From assembly GCF_000247815.1 (NCBI RefSeq), contig NC_021674.1:80956935-81020934 (forward strand): a DNA stretch of 64,000 bases, read 5' to 3'. A program made the position numbers and the translations under genes. This document shows, in pieces, positions 52,401 to 64,000 of this stretch; within the stretch, counting starts at the first letter, position 1, and each line of letters starts with the position of its first letter. This DNA comes from Ficedula albicollis (lineage: Eukaryota; Chordata; Aves; Passeriformes; Muscicapidae). Below the pieces are notes generated by a model. It did no database searches. It had not been told where the DNA came from and saw nothing but the letters and a program-made list of their open reading frames with translations.

Positions 52401-53922
52401 TTTTGGAGAGGCTGTAATTCATCATCTGACTCAAGAGGGGATCTTTACATGTCACAAGCAGCTTGATCAGATGCTCACAGTCTGTGATTTAATATGAAAA
52501 ATGTTCTGCATTTATCCTACCAGACCACCAGCAGTGTTATGTTCAGAACATATAGAAGAAAATGCATGTTGCCTTCCTGAGCAGCATCTCTTTTCTCTCC
52601 TGTGGAGAGGCTTAGGTGGAGAGGTTTACAGGATTGTTAAAGATTTCTAACGACTCCGATAGAGAACAGGGTTTCTAAATTTCAGCAAAGGGTTTTATTG
52701 TCCAGTCTTACTCCGTATTTTAAAATGAACAGGAAATAAAAGGCAGCAAGACCATGTCAAGTTCACTCGTTTAGGTGACTCCTTACCTTCTACCTAATGG
52801 TAGTGAGGGGCAAGGTGATGTATGAAGTAGTCACTGAATTTCATTATATATTTTCAATTTAAAAGGTTTTCCTGAAGATCTGAATGTACAGTTCCCTGCT
52901 CAGATGGACTGGAACAGAGAAGAAAAAATAATTGTCTCTGCCAGACTTGTGACTTGATTTGTAATACCTTAAAAAGAGCAATCCATTATAGACTACAGTC
53001 ATCAGAAGGAGCTGAAAGAATTATCTGCTGGTTGAGGGTCAGGGTTTTTTTTTCTTTTTTTAATGCAGGGTGTTTGGTACAAGATTGTTAAGCATTTTTA
53101 GATGAGCACTGGACAGAGTGACTCAGGCTGCCACTGAACTTCATCCATCTCCTCATTTACACCAGCAAATACTGCTGCCCTCCTGTCTCACAGAATAAAA
53201 GGGAAGCATGCAGATTCCTGCACTATTTACACAGAGAAGTCAGAGGTGTGACAAGACCTTGGAACTGGCACCTTGCCAAGGGAATGCTCTTCCCAATGAC
53301 CTAGAAGGAATGGTTCCACAGTACTCTTATCTCTCTCACTTCAGAAATTTGAGGGTGACAAAGTAGCCCTGCAACTTTTAGAGTGGCAGTAGCGGGTAGC
53401 CCATAATGGCTTGGCTTTCAGTAGCAACAGGATTCTTAACTTTTCTAGCATTCTGTACTAATGGAAGTCTGTCATCTAAGCAAAATGCAGCCTTTCTCCA
53501 GAAGATATCTGTATCTGTCTGTACTGATTTTAGAGCCACTAGTTGCATAAAGGAAGTTTAAAGTAACACAAAGCCTCCTCTAATACCCTTCTTAATATTC
53601 CCTTTGTAATAGCTTTGGACATTTTTTTGCATTTCAATTTTAGTTCCTTCTTTCCACCTCAGCAGCATGTCTAGATTTGCCATGAAATTTCAGGATGATA
53701 CATTCCTCACATTTACAAATTAGATGTTTGGTGGAAATGAACCCATTTCTCCAATAATAACCCTTCCATGGCTTGACTCACTCATGATTCAGGCCAGAAT
53801 CATCAGGGAAAATGGAAGCTATTTATTTAAATCTTGGATTTGATCCTTGGTATCTTGTATCTTGTTAAAGACGCTCTACAAAGCTGCAACAGTATTTGTC
53901 CCACAGACACAACAAAGCAGGA
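49401..53922. other. Intergenic DNA, nothing recognised
   Basis: AT-rich, unique-looking. Only short open frames (83 codons at most). No repeat family or RNA gene recognised. Confidence 0.5.
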
Positions 53923-54176
53923 AGATTTTCCAATTCAGGAACGTACAGATGCTCAGCCACTGAAGCTAAGCAATACTTTCAGAGATGTAAACATCTGCTA
54001 CATACAATATAAGAGACATATTACAATATCTATGTAGTGTATATATATATATATATATATATAGATTTTCCAATTCAGGAACGTACAGATGCTCAGCCAC
54101 TGAAGCTAAGCAATACTTTCAGAGATGTAAACATCTGCTACATACAATATAAGAGACATATTACAATATCTATGTA

Positions 54177-54208
<32 letters not shown>
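53923..54208. repeat. Recent tandem duplication, 140-bp unit x2, each ending in (AT)n
   Basis: Copies 53923-54062 and 54063-54208 are identical through the whole non-AT part (about 116 bp), and each ends in a dinucleotide AT tract (about 24 and 30 bp). The duplication breakpoint sits at the AT tract, which suggests strand slippage or breakage there. The absence of mismatches suggests that it is very recent or an assembly duplication. Confidence 0.97.
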
Positions 54209-54210
<2 letters not shown>

Positions 54211-56010
54211 CCCCCCAGTGCCTTATTGACAAGGAGGACATAGGTCCTTCCTTGACTATAATTCTGCTCTTGTTGAGAAACATTTTATTTTAAACATGGG
54301 CCAACTGCAAACAACAAGACCTTCTGTTGATATGTCTATTATTCTGATTGAGGGCGGAAAAATTTAGTCCAGAAGGAGAAAGTGTTTTATGAAGTTTAAC
54401 AAGAAAAAAAAAAAGGATAAATATTTTTAAAGAATAAACTTCCTATTTTAGCTATGAAGAAACTTCACTTTTATAAAGTATTTTATTTAATTTCAGTAAG
54501 ACGGGTCAGTGATAACATGATTTTATTTATCTTAATTTCATTTTTAATATGTTGTCTTAACTTCCATTAAATATGGAGGAGATAAACTTCCTTAGTTCCT
54601 AAAACTATAAATCACAGTAGCAAGAGTCCTTTATCGTTTGAAGTTAAAGTTTACATCCTAACTAATTTAAAACAATTTCAGATTTAAATAGGGGTTTATA
54701 ACCCAAGCGCAGAGTGTGAGATGCCATTCCCAGCCAAAACTTGCAGCATCTGTTCATAATGGCAGAGCCAAGTGGACGGAGCGGTGTAAAATATCTTCAC
54801 TCTGTTTTACTAATTACTACACGTCTGCCAAAGATACAAGCAGAGAGATAGGACTTCAAGGGATGTGCTGGTGTTAGACTGCAGAGTCTCTTTCTGAAAT
54901 TAGTGAACATGAAAGGAATGTGTTGCGAGCTCCTATCTACTGTTTATCTGTGAGGGCCCAGCAGATAGTGAGCTTGACAGTGAAATTCTAGCCCTGAAAC
55001 TGATGAAATGCCAAAGTTTCCTTAGTCCCTGGGACCGCTCAGTGTATCTTTTCTTGCTTCATAAGGGAGTGACTGGTATTTGAGCACTGATAACAGCAAT
55101 CTTTCTGGTGGTGCCGAGTTAGAAAAGACATTCCTCAAAAATAAACAGCAGAACACAACTACTTTTTTCCCCTGTGCGAGTGGCAACCCATACAAGAATC
55201 AAGTAATATATCAGTTTATTGAGCAGAGCAATGAATTCTGTGCAGATCTAAGCATCCATTGCAGGATGAGAAAATTTCATTTACTTTGATATGTGCAAAG
55301 CTAGAGGTGAGCACAGCAAATGAGAGGAAATGTGTTGCAAAAACTTTCTATAAACTTACTAGAGCCATAAAAAGGTTCCTTTATATGTAAAGTGTAATAT
55401 ATGTTTATTTGTAAGTTTATAACAACAATACTTAAGCTCTTGTCATAGTTAAAAAGATATTCCAAGTAGAAAAATAAATTATATTCTTTGCTATATGCAG
55501 CTACTGCAATTTAGGTATCTTTTCTGTTCTTTGTCTCACATATATTGTATATACAAAAGAAGATTTTCCTGCTGGGAAATGAAGAAGTTTCTATTCAGTA
55601 ATTATTACTTGTATGTCCTCTACACCTCCAGCACTATCTTAGGAGAAATGTTCAAGTACCACTCAGACTTTACCTTAAATTAGTAAAAAAAACCAACAAA
55701 ACCCTGAACAAAACACGAAATATTAAAATTTATTAGTCTCCTATCTAGTCATGTACAAGTAGGTAAGTAATATCTAGCATTTGAGATATATTTTTCCTCA
55801 AATATTTTTATTTTACTGTCTGAAAAAATGCAGCTTGTTCCCCCAGTAACCAAATTCTAAAATGTTTTGCCTTTGGCATTACATGCAGACTGTGAACAGT
55901 TGGAGAGAAGATCTAACAAGGGTGATCTAACCAGACCAACTTTAATACTGCACAGTCCCAAGTCCTGAAGGTCTCCTGGGGCCAATGTCATCAGCCTGGT
56001 CCATCTTTCT
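54209..56010. other. Intergenic DNA, possible conserved element near 54.7-55.05 kb
   Basis: Mostly AT-rich. The stretch 54700-55050 is less AT-rich, with motifs such as GCCATTCCCAGCC (TEAD-like CATTCC) and TTACTAATTACT (homeodomain-like). It has the look of constrained non-coding DNA, but I cannot test conservation. No gene is supported. Confidence 0.3.
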
Positions 56011-57156
56011 GCTGCACACCCAGCCCCTCACCTCCACAGTGAAGTAAAGGGACTCCAGGAACTTGCCACCATCTCCCTTCTGATTTGCACCCAGAATTTC
56101 CCTGGATAGTCAGCTTGTGTCTCTGCCTCTGAGGCATTTCACAAAAACTCTTGCTGTATCTCAGAGGATCAGTGTTGCTCACCCATCTTCTACGTGAGGA
56201 GGCACAGTCTCTGGCAATGGACGTAAAGGATGATGGTAATGGCAAATATAGGTATAGATTACCTGAAAACTCTCATGTCAGATACACAAGAAGTTACATG
56301 CTTGTTTCTAACAGAATTTGTTTATTCAAAAATGGTCCTGGAACGTTCTTCCAGATTGCTTTTGTAAAATATGAATCTAATACTGAAACGATGAGTAAGT
56401 GCGTTTGCTTGATGTGCTTAACACTGGCTTCAGCTTTCGACTATGTAATGCTGCCCCTCCCCATGCCTTGATAAGCTGCACACCCAGCCCCTCACCTCCA
56501 CAGTGAAGTAAAGGGACTCCAGGAACTTGCCACCATCTCCCTTCTGATTTGCACCCAGAATTTCCCTGGATAGTCAGCTTGTGTCTCTGCCTCTGAGGCA
56601 TTTCACAAAAACTCTTGCTGTATCTCAGAGGATCAGTGTTGCTCACCCATCTTCTACGTGAGGAGGCACAGTCTCTGGCCAAGTGGTATAAAGTGTTTGT
56701 CCTGCACAGAGGGACAAACAGGCCATCTAGTCCACTGTGCCAAACTCAATGCTGGTAAATGCACCTCAGTCAACTTGTTCTGGCAGGTAAAAATGCCATC
56801 ACTGGTCACATGGAGTATCTGTAGGCATTGTCAATGTGCTTAGATCAAGGATAACCATAACAGCAGATCGAGTTGTCTATCTCAATATTTTCTTGGAAAT
56901 GGACGTAAAGGATGATGGTAATGGCAAATATAGGTATAGATTACCTGAAAACTCTCATGTCAGATACACAAGAAGTTACATGCTTGTTTCTAACAGAATT
57001 TGTTTATTCAAAAATGGTCCTGGAACGTTCTTCCAGATTGCTTTTGTAAAATATGAATCTAATACTGAAACGATGAGTAAGCGCGTTTGCTTGATGTGCT
57101 TAACACTGGCTTCAGCTTTCGACTATGTAATGCTGCCCCTCCCCATGCCTTGATAA
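56011..57156. repeat. Rearranged tandem duplication A-B / A-C-B (682-bp unit)
   Basis: Block A occurs at 56011-56215 and 56475-56679 (205 bp, identical). Block B occurs at 56216-56474 and 56898-57156 (259 bp, one T/C difference at 56400/57082). Block C (56680-56897, 218 bp) is present only in the second copy. The simplest reading is a head-to-tail duplication of a 682-bp A-C-B unit, followed by loss of C from the first copy, or else gain of C in the second. Block B carries an 84-codon frame open in both copies (from 56217), starting MDVKDDGNGKYRYRLPENSH, which I do not recognise and which could be chance. No terminal repeats or target-site duplications mark it as a transposon. Confidence 0.95.
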
Positions 57157-57204
57157 ATCAAACAAATGCATTTTCATTGTAGAAACATAATTAAACAAAC
57201 AAAA

Positions 57205-57350
57205 AAAAATATTTAGTTAACTGTAAACTCACATATGCAGAGTATTATTTTATTGCAGAGCAGGCCAGTATCTGACTAAAAATATTTAGTTAACTGTAAA
57301 CTTACATTTGCAGAGTATTATTTTATTGCAGAGCAGGCCAGTATCTGACT
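57205..57350. repeat. Tandem duplication, 73-bp unit x2
   Basis: Copies 57205-57277 and 57278-57350 share AATATTTAGTTAACTGTAAA and GAGCAGGCCAGTATCTGACT and differ at two positions. They begin only 48 bp after the 682-bp duplication ends. Confidence 0.95.
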
Positions 57351-60300
57351 TTATTGAGCAGTGAAGGGAAGACACTTGGTCAGTCTTTTCTATATCCTTC
57401 CCTGGGATGATGTCCATTCTAACTCTTCCAATTTGTCTCTTAAGTCTTCAATGCTATTCTTATAGAAATTGAACAAGGCAATTAGATAGGTGTCTGTGAA
57501 AGCCTCTGGAAGGTTTCTCCATCACCTAAATTTAAGATTGGTTGCTTGTAACTTCTTTTGGAGCATATGACTCTAAACAAATCAAATTTAATTTGACAAT
57601 CAAAATGATAAAGTGAAGACCATTAGCTTTAGCAGAGCAAGAATGCAAATCCCCACTGATCACTTAATGGTCCCCCTAGTAATAAAACAATTCTTTCCCA
57701 AATGAAAACCTGTTTAAACCAATGTTTTTAATAAATACTGTTCTGTGCAATGGCAGTGTATCATCATGAAGTAAAAATATAGCTTTTGGCTATACATATC
57801 CACCATCATGTCAATTTTATCTAATGTAAAATTCCTTTTCCATACTAACTTCATAGCACAGTAGGTCTTCAGGTCTTTAAGTGGAATTACACAAGTGTGA
57901 AAATGATTTGGAGAAAGAAGGAAGAAATATTATTATGGCATGCAAACACACAGAGATACATCTAGGTAGAATTATACATATAATAATGTATGTGTCCATA
58001 TATAATATATAGATAAAATCCCACAGACATCTATGCAGATACTTATTTTTTGTTGTTACAGCTGGAAAGGTTCACATAGCCAGACGAATGTATGACCAAT
58101 GGAATTTTTAGCAGCCAGTGATAATATTTCTTCAGATTATGAAACTTTCTTCAAATGCCTAAAAATTAGGATTTTATCAAAGCTAAAAACCTTAATGACA
58201 GAAGAGCACCTTCAGAAAATATCTGTTCATTCATTGGCAAGCATTTATCACTTTCTGTGTAATGCAAAGCTTATCCGCTGGCAGACTCCACAATGTTTCC
58301 TGACAAAAAGCACAACCTTTAAGCATTTACAGTTTTGTTATGTGTCTTCCTCCTCCTCTTAACTGACCTGTAGGTGAAAATATTATCAATTTATGTCCAT
58401 ATGAAACATGATAAATTTAATGCACTTAGGTCTATTTTACTTTTTCTATTTGAAACTGAATTTCTAAAGTAAGGTCACAACTTATATTTCAAAAAGAGTC
58501 ATCAATATGTTTATATTTCTAAGCCAATTTATTAAAACATTTACTTTACAATTTGGGTGTATGACAAGTACTTTATTACAAACTATGGAACTACAGATAA
58601 TTAAAGTGCTGACTTAAATGAACAATCTGTATGAAAATTACTATTCCTTCAGAAAATGTTATTTGCAGGAAAAAGCCCCAAGGAAAACCAAGAAACCAAA
58701 AAAAAACCTCCAAAACCCCCCCAACAAATCTCAGAGTCCTTGACAAAAATGGAGCTTTCTTTCTGGTGGAATATACTCAGTATTTAACACATCTGAGGAC
58801 AAACCTGTAAGAGATTGATCTTTTCCTTTTCTAAATGTAGTATTTCCCCTCTATGCTGATCAAACACTATTACTAGTTTAAATTTGCAACTACAGAGGTG
58901 TATAATTTGATTAACTGCAGTAAACTCTACTTCTAAAGCATTAAGTGCCATGATTCTTCTGAAATGAATCTTCTCTATAGAAAAAAAAGTTTAAACTGTA
59001 GTGTTTGATAGTATTTTTACATATCCTGCCAATTTTAAACATTTCCCAGAGGAATGCTGATTTCAAAACCAAAATCAAAGGATTTCAAGACGGTGAAAAT
59101 GAATCATTTTTGCACAATATTCATATCCCAAATTATTAATTACCCTTGTGGCTTTGTTTCCCACTTGCTGTCTTCGAACAGACAGTACCAAATTTGATTG
59201 TTATTTATGCCATGGTTCTGTGGTCCCTCTTTCCTCCAGCTTTATGTGCAGTCCAGAAGGCTCATCAAGGACGCAAGTATGTCTAAGTGATGTAGCAATG
59301 AATTAGACAGCTGCATTGTTTGTGCTGTGAGTTGACCTAAGTGGGATCAGCACTTTTGGGTGTGTCTTTTCTACAGTGGTTACATTGTCAGATTTTGCTT
59401 AGTGCCAAACTGTTACCTGGTAGAAGGGCGCGATGTGTGGAAAATAACTTCTGTTACTTGGTGGGAATTTTAGAATGTTTTCCCTTTAGGACATTAAGAT
59501 CTTCTAGCTGGAAAGATGCACCTTGCTTTCTGAGTCACTGCTCTCACCATCAGTAAAGGCAAAGGCTTTCTGGAATTCAACATTTTTTAAGTGCTCGTTT
59601 AGTGCTTCTGTTAAGGAAAATTAGCATAGCCTCTCTGCCTTTCAGACATCTCCAGAAGTAAAAGAAACTCAATATGTAAGTCAAGCAAGAGGACTAATTT
59701 TCTCTCAGGTTATTCCTCACACAAACATAATTGTGCAGACTGTTATTTAACTCTCCAATCCTGAATATGCTCACAGCAGTCAGGACAGCTCACTGTTTAC
59801 GCTGTGACAGCCTTGCAGTCAATAAGCCCTTGTGGTCATGAATTCTTAATTCAGAGTTTTCCTAAGATAAAGCAACTGAATTAAAAAAGCTAATGAAAAA
59901 GCAGACAGGAGAGAATTGCTAGAACTATGACCACGTTTCTAGGAAGAGGCAGACAAAAATTCCAGCCTCTCATGCTCTTGCTTAGGTGTCACTTCAGATC
60001 TGCATACAGTGAAAATAATCTCTGCTTTGGAAGAGCAAATGGTACCTTACTCTTGCTCTGGTTGAGAACTCCCACCTTCAAATGCTGCTTTGCACATCTG
60101 CTTTCAGAGGAATACCGGGCAGCAAAAGCCAGCATGGAAACATGGTCCTGTCCTCACCTGCCCAGTGACTCCCTGGCTGCAGCAGCAAAGGACAAAGGTG
60201 CTCTGACTTACAGCAGGCAAGGGACAAAACCGTGCAACTGAGCCATAATGTGGCGAAGTGACACTGCCCCTTCAGCACTCTCATGGCCTTCTGAGAACTC

Positions 60301-60405
60301 TTACTCCTTAAAAAAAATGAGTGCAAAACATTTCTGTATGAGGCAGGCTAACACAGCAGAGGGACCATCCCTCCACAGAAGTCTCTCTTAAGAGATGCAA
60401 GGTCT

Positions 60406-60434
60406 CCTGAGGGTGGTTTGACACCACCTTAAGG
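60406..60434. other. Short imperfect hairpin, 12-bp stem
   Basis: CCTGAGGGTGGT pairs with ACCACCTTAAGG around a 5-nt loop, with one mismatch and one G.U pair. A perfect 10-bp palindrome CTCTTAAGAG lies about 20 bp upstream. No function is evident. Confidence 0.55.
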
Positions 60435-61321
60435 TAAGGAGGTAAAGTGTCTCTGGAGATGCATTTCCCTCTCTGTCTTCACAGAATGCTTAAAAGACTG
60501 CCCTGCATCACTTGCCTGGGTGAAACGACTTACTTGGGGTGAGATGAGCTCCATCTTTGCTTTTGAGTCAGTTTGGGGTTTTCAGTGTTTGTTCACCACC
60601 TTTATTTTCAGATTGTCATATAAAAGAATTCCAGAACATATTTTAGTATTATTTATTTTCCATTGATGCACATACCGTGGGAGAACATGAACTTAGCTTT
60701 ATTGCTCCCAGCAGCAGCAACAGTAGACATTAAAATGATAATATATCCATTTTCTGAGGCAAAGAAAAGTTGTGGACAGCTAGCTATTTAAAATATTTCA
60801 GAAGACAATAATTCTCCTAGGGAACCTTGAAATGGCCATAATTACCAGTCATAGATTAGGATTTAAGAAAACTACTCTGCTGTTCCCAACCCCTGAGACT
60901 GGAAAATTGTTTTGCCTTCCAGATTTGTACTAGTTATTAGAGAAAGATAAGAAAATATGAAGAAAAGTAAACATACTGAAATCTCAGGTTGCAAAGAAAA
61001 GTAAAATGAAACAGATTCTTTAGAGAAGATGTCAGCTTTTTCTCACAGGAAAAATAGTTTGGGATATAAAATACAACCTGAGCGCTAGGGAAACTGGTGT
61101 GACATTTCCTGCTCTGGCAGAGATTTTCTGTTTGACCTTAGAGAAGTTCCTTGCATACAATTGACCACTGTCACAACCTTTGACATTTTATTAAAACCTG
61201 AAGATTTTCAGCCTAACTGATTATTGTAGAATTTAATAATTTATTGAAAAAAACAAAGTAGTTAATAAACTTCAAGGTTGCTCATAACTGTTTTTACCTT
61301 GATGATTTTCAAGCCACTTTC

Positions 61322-61361
61322 AATATTAATATTATTATTATCATTAGTAGTAGTAGTATTA
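61322..61361. repeat. Trinucleotide run (ATT)n(TAG)n
   Basis: AATATTAATATTATTATTAT is followed by CATTAGTAGTAGTAGTATTA. A short, interrupted microsatellite with a change of unit. Confidence 0.9.
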
Positions 61362-63745
61362 CTAAGACACTGCATTAAAAAATTTGACTTTTTTAAGTAA
61401 TATCTTTGGGTCAGGACAATGATTTTTTTTTTTGCTTATTTTCCTCCCATCTTAATTAATATAGTTTAAAACTGTAAAGTCAGGGAGATATATACGTACA
61501 AGTACCATGGAAGTTAATAGAAGTCCTTCTGTGTTTGTATTAAAAAAGTTAAAAATACCAACCCTTTGGGGACATCTATTTGTCACAGTTATTTGTATCA
61601 GGGTGAAGATGCTGCAGAAGTCCAATATTCCTACTGGGAGACCATCACAAAATGCCTGGCAAATAAGGAGGACAGAGCATTGCCCTTTCAGCATCAAGCA
61701 TTTTTTAAATTGGAGCTGGTAGCGAATAGAACTCATTGCTGCTTGGCTTTGTTTCTCAAAAAGGAAAGGATCTGGTATCATCAGTATTTACTCTTGGCCA
61801 CTGAATCATCACACATCATGAAAACAGAGCACCTGGCCACCCTCACTCGCCCCAGATGAGAATTGCTCTCCTGGGTCATGCTCTAAGGGTTGCTCAGTGT
61901 TTGCTTGACTGCCATTCCCGAAATGGCACTAACTTTCTCCTGACCTTTTGACTGAGTTGAAATATTTTTCGCTTCTACACGGCTCCCAGCTTAAATTGTT
62001 TGTTTGATCAGAGTCTCTCATGCTTTATCCTTCCAGATTCTTTTACCTCACTATATACATCTCATAAGGCTTTTGACTGCCAGCAATAGATTCATATTAG
62101 AGAGCATATTTAGAGGGTTTTATCTCTAAATTCCCCCAATTCCCTGCCACTGCTCTGTTTTCCCTCACACCTTGACCCTAATCAGTAGTTTAATACTAGA
62201 GAGGGTGGTTTATCAGCTCTATGCTTCTCCTGTCCACAGCCCTCCTCTTCCTTGGGCCACAGCACCTCCAACTATGGGCTTCACTGGAGTTACAGAATAT
62301 GTTTTGGTTTTGTGGCTTTCATAGTGAGAAGGAGAATAAGAATGGAAGAAGCATAGCATTTCCATTGGTGCCTCAGCTCAGAGCTAATGACCCCTGGGAA
62401 GCAGGAATTCTCTTAATCTTGGAAGAAAAATATTTAGTTATAATGGGATCTATCTTGTGTGTGCTGTCTCATGTAAGCCAGATATCTTGCATTCTCTTGA
62501 TGACAAGAGCTCATGTCCATTTCATCAGCAAGAGGTCAGCTATCACTACCAAATGGGCTGATATCCATTAGCCTCATTGTGTCACTCCCAACTCCTTGTC
62601 CCTGTTTGCCAATAGTCATAGCCTGGGCTGGTTATCTGCCTGCTCTTCCAACAGCAAATCTTCTGTATTGCTCTTGGATTTTCTCCTAAAACTCAGTCAG
62701 AGGACACTTGTCCTGGGACTGTTCAGGAAACCTCTAAGGAATCTGTCAGCTAAAGGTCACCCAAATTTTTATGTAATTAATATTTATTTACACAGAAGTA
62801 AATGAATGGGCAAAATTCTGTCAGAGGAGATAGACAGATAGACACCATTGCTAGCTGTGTGAGTACCCCAGCTCCCCAGGCAGCCCTGGTTCCCAGGCTG
62901 GGATGGGAATCGTGGTGCAGAGGCAGAGGCAGCACACACTCAGCTATGTCCTCACAGACCCAATGCTGCCAAGCTCCTGCTCCTATGGCCATTTTCACTG
63001 CTCCTCATTACCTATTTCCATCCAAGGTGTGATGCTTTGCAGGTCATGGGGCATCCCTCCCATGGTGGTGGGATCAACCAACAGGGCTGGGGTCCCAGCG
63101 AGTGCCCTTTTGGTGGTGTGACTTGTGCTCAGGTTCAGTGCCCTGCAGGGTACTGTGTAGCCCAGGGGCAGAGTCCTGAAGATTTTCCTCACAGATACAG
63201 CTCTTCCTCATGCAAACTGTCAGTGTTTACAGCCTCATGGCCTCTTGGTCTTTCCCTAATTTCTGGCTTCTCATTATTGGAGGGTTGTGTTCACTCTCTC
63301 CCACAGACTGACACAGTAAAGATTCCCTGTGCCCCCTTGAAAACAGTGAAAATGGACACCATCCACTTAACTCTCATGGTTTCTGAGTTTATGTAATACT
63401 TCATCACCACACTTCCAGGGCTGAAATTAGCCAGCAGTTATTGTTTGCATTGTTACAGGCAGCCCACAGCTAGGGAGCCAGTATGTGGTAGCCAAAGTAT
63501 GCACTTTGCCACCAATCACAGGTGGTGACAATACAGTGTACACTTGGCTGCCTGCTGTCATCACTCTCAACAAGACATTTCAGTGGTGTTGAGCTTTGAA
63601 ATCAGATTTCAAGGCGACAAGAGCCCTCAGGATTGTGGAATTTAAAGTCAGTCTTTATCTTCAAAGCAGCCCATACAGCAAATGTGCCATATTTGTGCTC
63701 ACTCTAGTGCTACATCTGTAATCCTTAAGATTTGCCAAACTGATT

Positions 63746-63938
63746 GCAAGGTAGCCAAGGGAGAAGGAAAGAGAACAGAGAGATTTAATCAGGGCTATAT
63801 TTCCAATGTGTTGTCTATTAAAAACAAGCTTGCCTTTCGCAAGGTAGCCACAGGGGAAGGGAGAAGGAAAGAGAACAGAGAGATTTAATCAGGGCTATAT
63901 TTCCAATGTGTTGTCTATTAAAAACAAGCTTGCCTTTG
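63746..63938. repeat. Tandem duplication, 93/100-bp unit x2
   Basis: Copies 63746-63838 and 63839-63938 share AGAACAGAGAGATTTAATCA through AAACAAGCTTGCCTTT exactly. The second has about seven extra bases near its start (CACAGGGG), in a purine-rich stretch prone to slippage. Confidence 0.95.
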
Positions 63939-64000
63939 CTACGTGAGGACTGCAACATGGCAGATCTGTCTAGTGCTCCTGTGGCACTGACATGTTGAAA

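Larger units (their letters stand above)
57351..63745. other. Intergenic DNA, no supported gene
   Basis: AT-rich. It holds a small hairpin (60406-60434) and a trinucleotide run (61322-61361). Frames at 61452-61781 (minus, 109 codons), 62221-62571 (plus, 116) and 63037-63396 (plus, 119) show no recognisable domain or splice context. Confidence 0.5.

Noticed and set aside
56011..57156. Transposon or LTR element flanked by repeats
   Set aside because: Repeats A and B are adjacent, not terminal; no terminal inverted repeats, TG..CA ends or target-site duplications were seen. A duplication with an indel explains the pattern.

Overview
The window looks like vertebrate nuclear DNA, most likely from a bird. 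It is AT-rich and CpG-poor, has GT-AG introns, and carries only a few decayed CR1-type LINE fragments, the dominant avian retroelement. I cannot name the species.

The only gene I can support is the 3' end of a T-box transcription factor gene on the + strand. I identify it as TBX18 from its C-terminal protein sequence. The layout is: part of an intron (1-1823), the penultimate coding exon (1824-1918), a 2.56-kb intron (1919-4479), the last coding exon (4480-5204), and a 3' UTR that probably ends just after an ATTAAA at 8037. The DNA-binding T-box is encoded upstream of the window.

An assembly scar lies 0.8 kb past the gene: 31 T, then 779 consecutive G, then six T and a C, then 61 N (8879-9756). 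The flanking DNA is ordinary, so the G run is probably a sequencing or consensus artefact.

The remaining 54 kb (9757-64000) reads as an intergenic desert. I found no convincing exon, RNA gene or CRISPR array. What it holds is three CR1 relics (24.9, 32.7 and 38.1 kb), possible older amniote repeat relics, several microsatellites, three small CpG-dense islets (19.6, 37.5 and 49.1 kb), and many local tandem duplications with units from about 42 to 682 bp. The largest is a 682-bp unit whose first copy lacks an internal 218 bp (56011-57156). The duplications are most frequent at 42-46 kb and 54-57 kb.

The signals most worth a second look are a 61-nt pre-miRNA-like hairpin in the TBX18 intron (1437-1497), the tandem-duplication pattern, and the CpG islets as possible distal regulatory elements. 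I did not find a previously undescribed multi-gene system.
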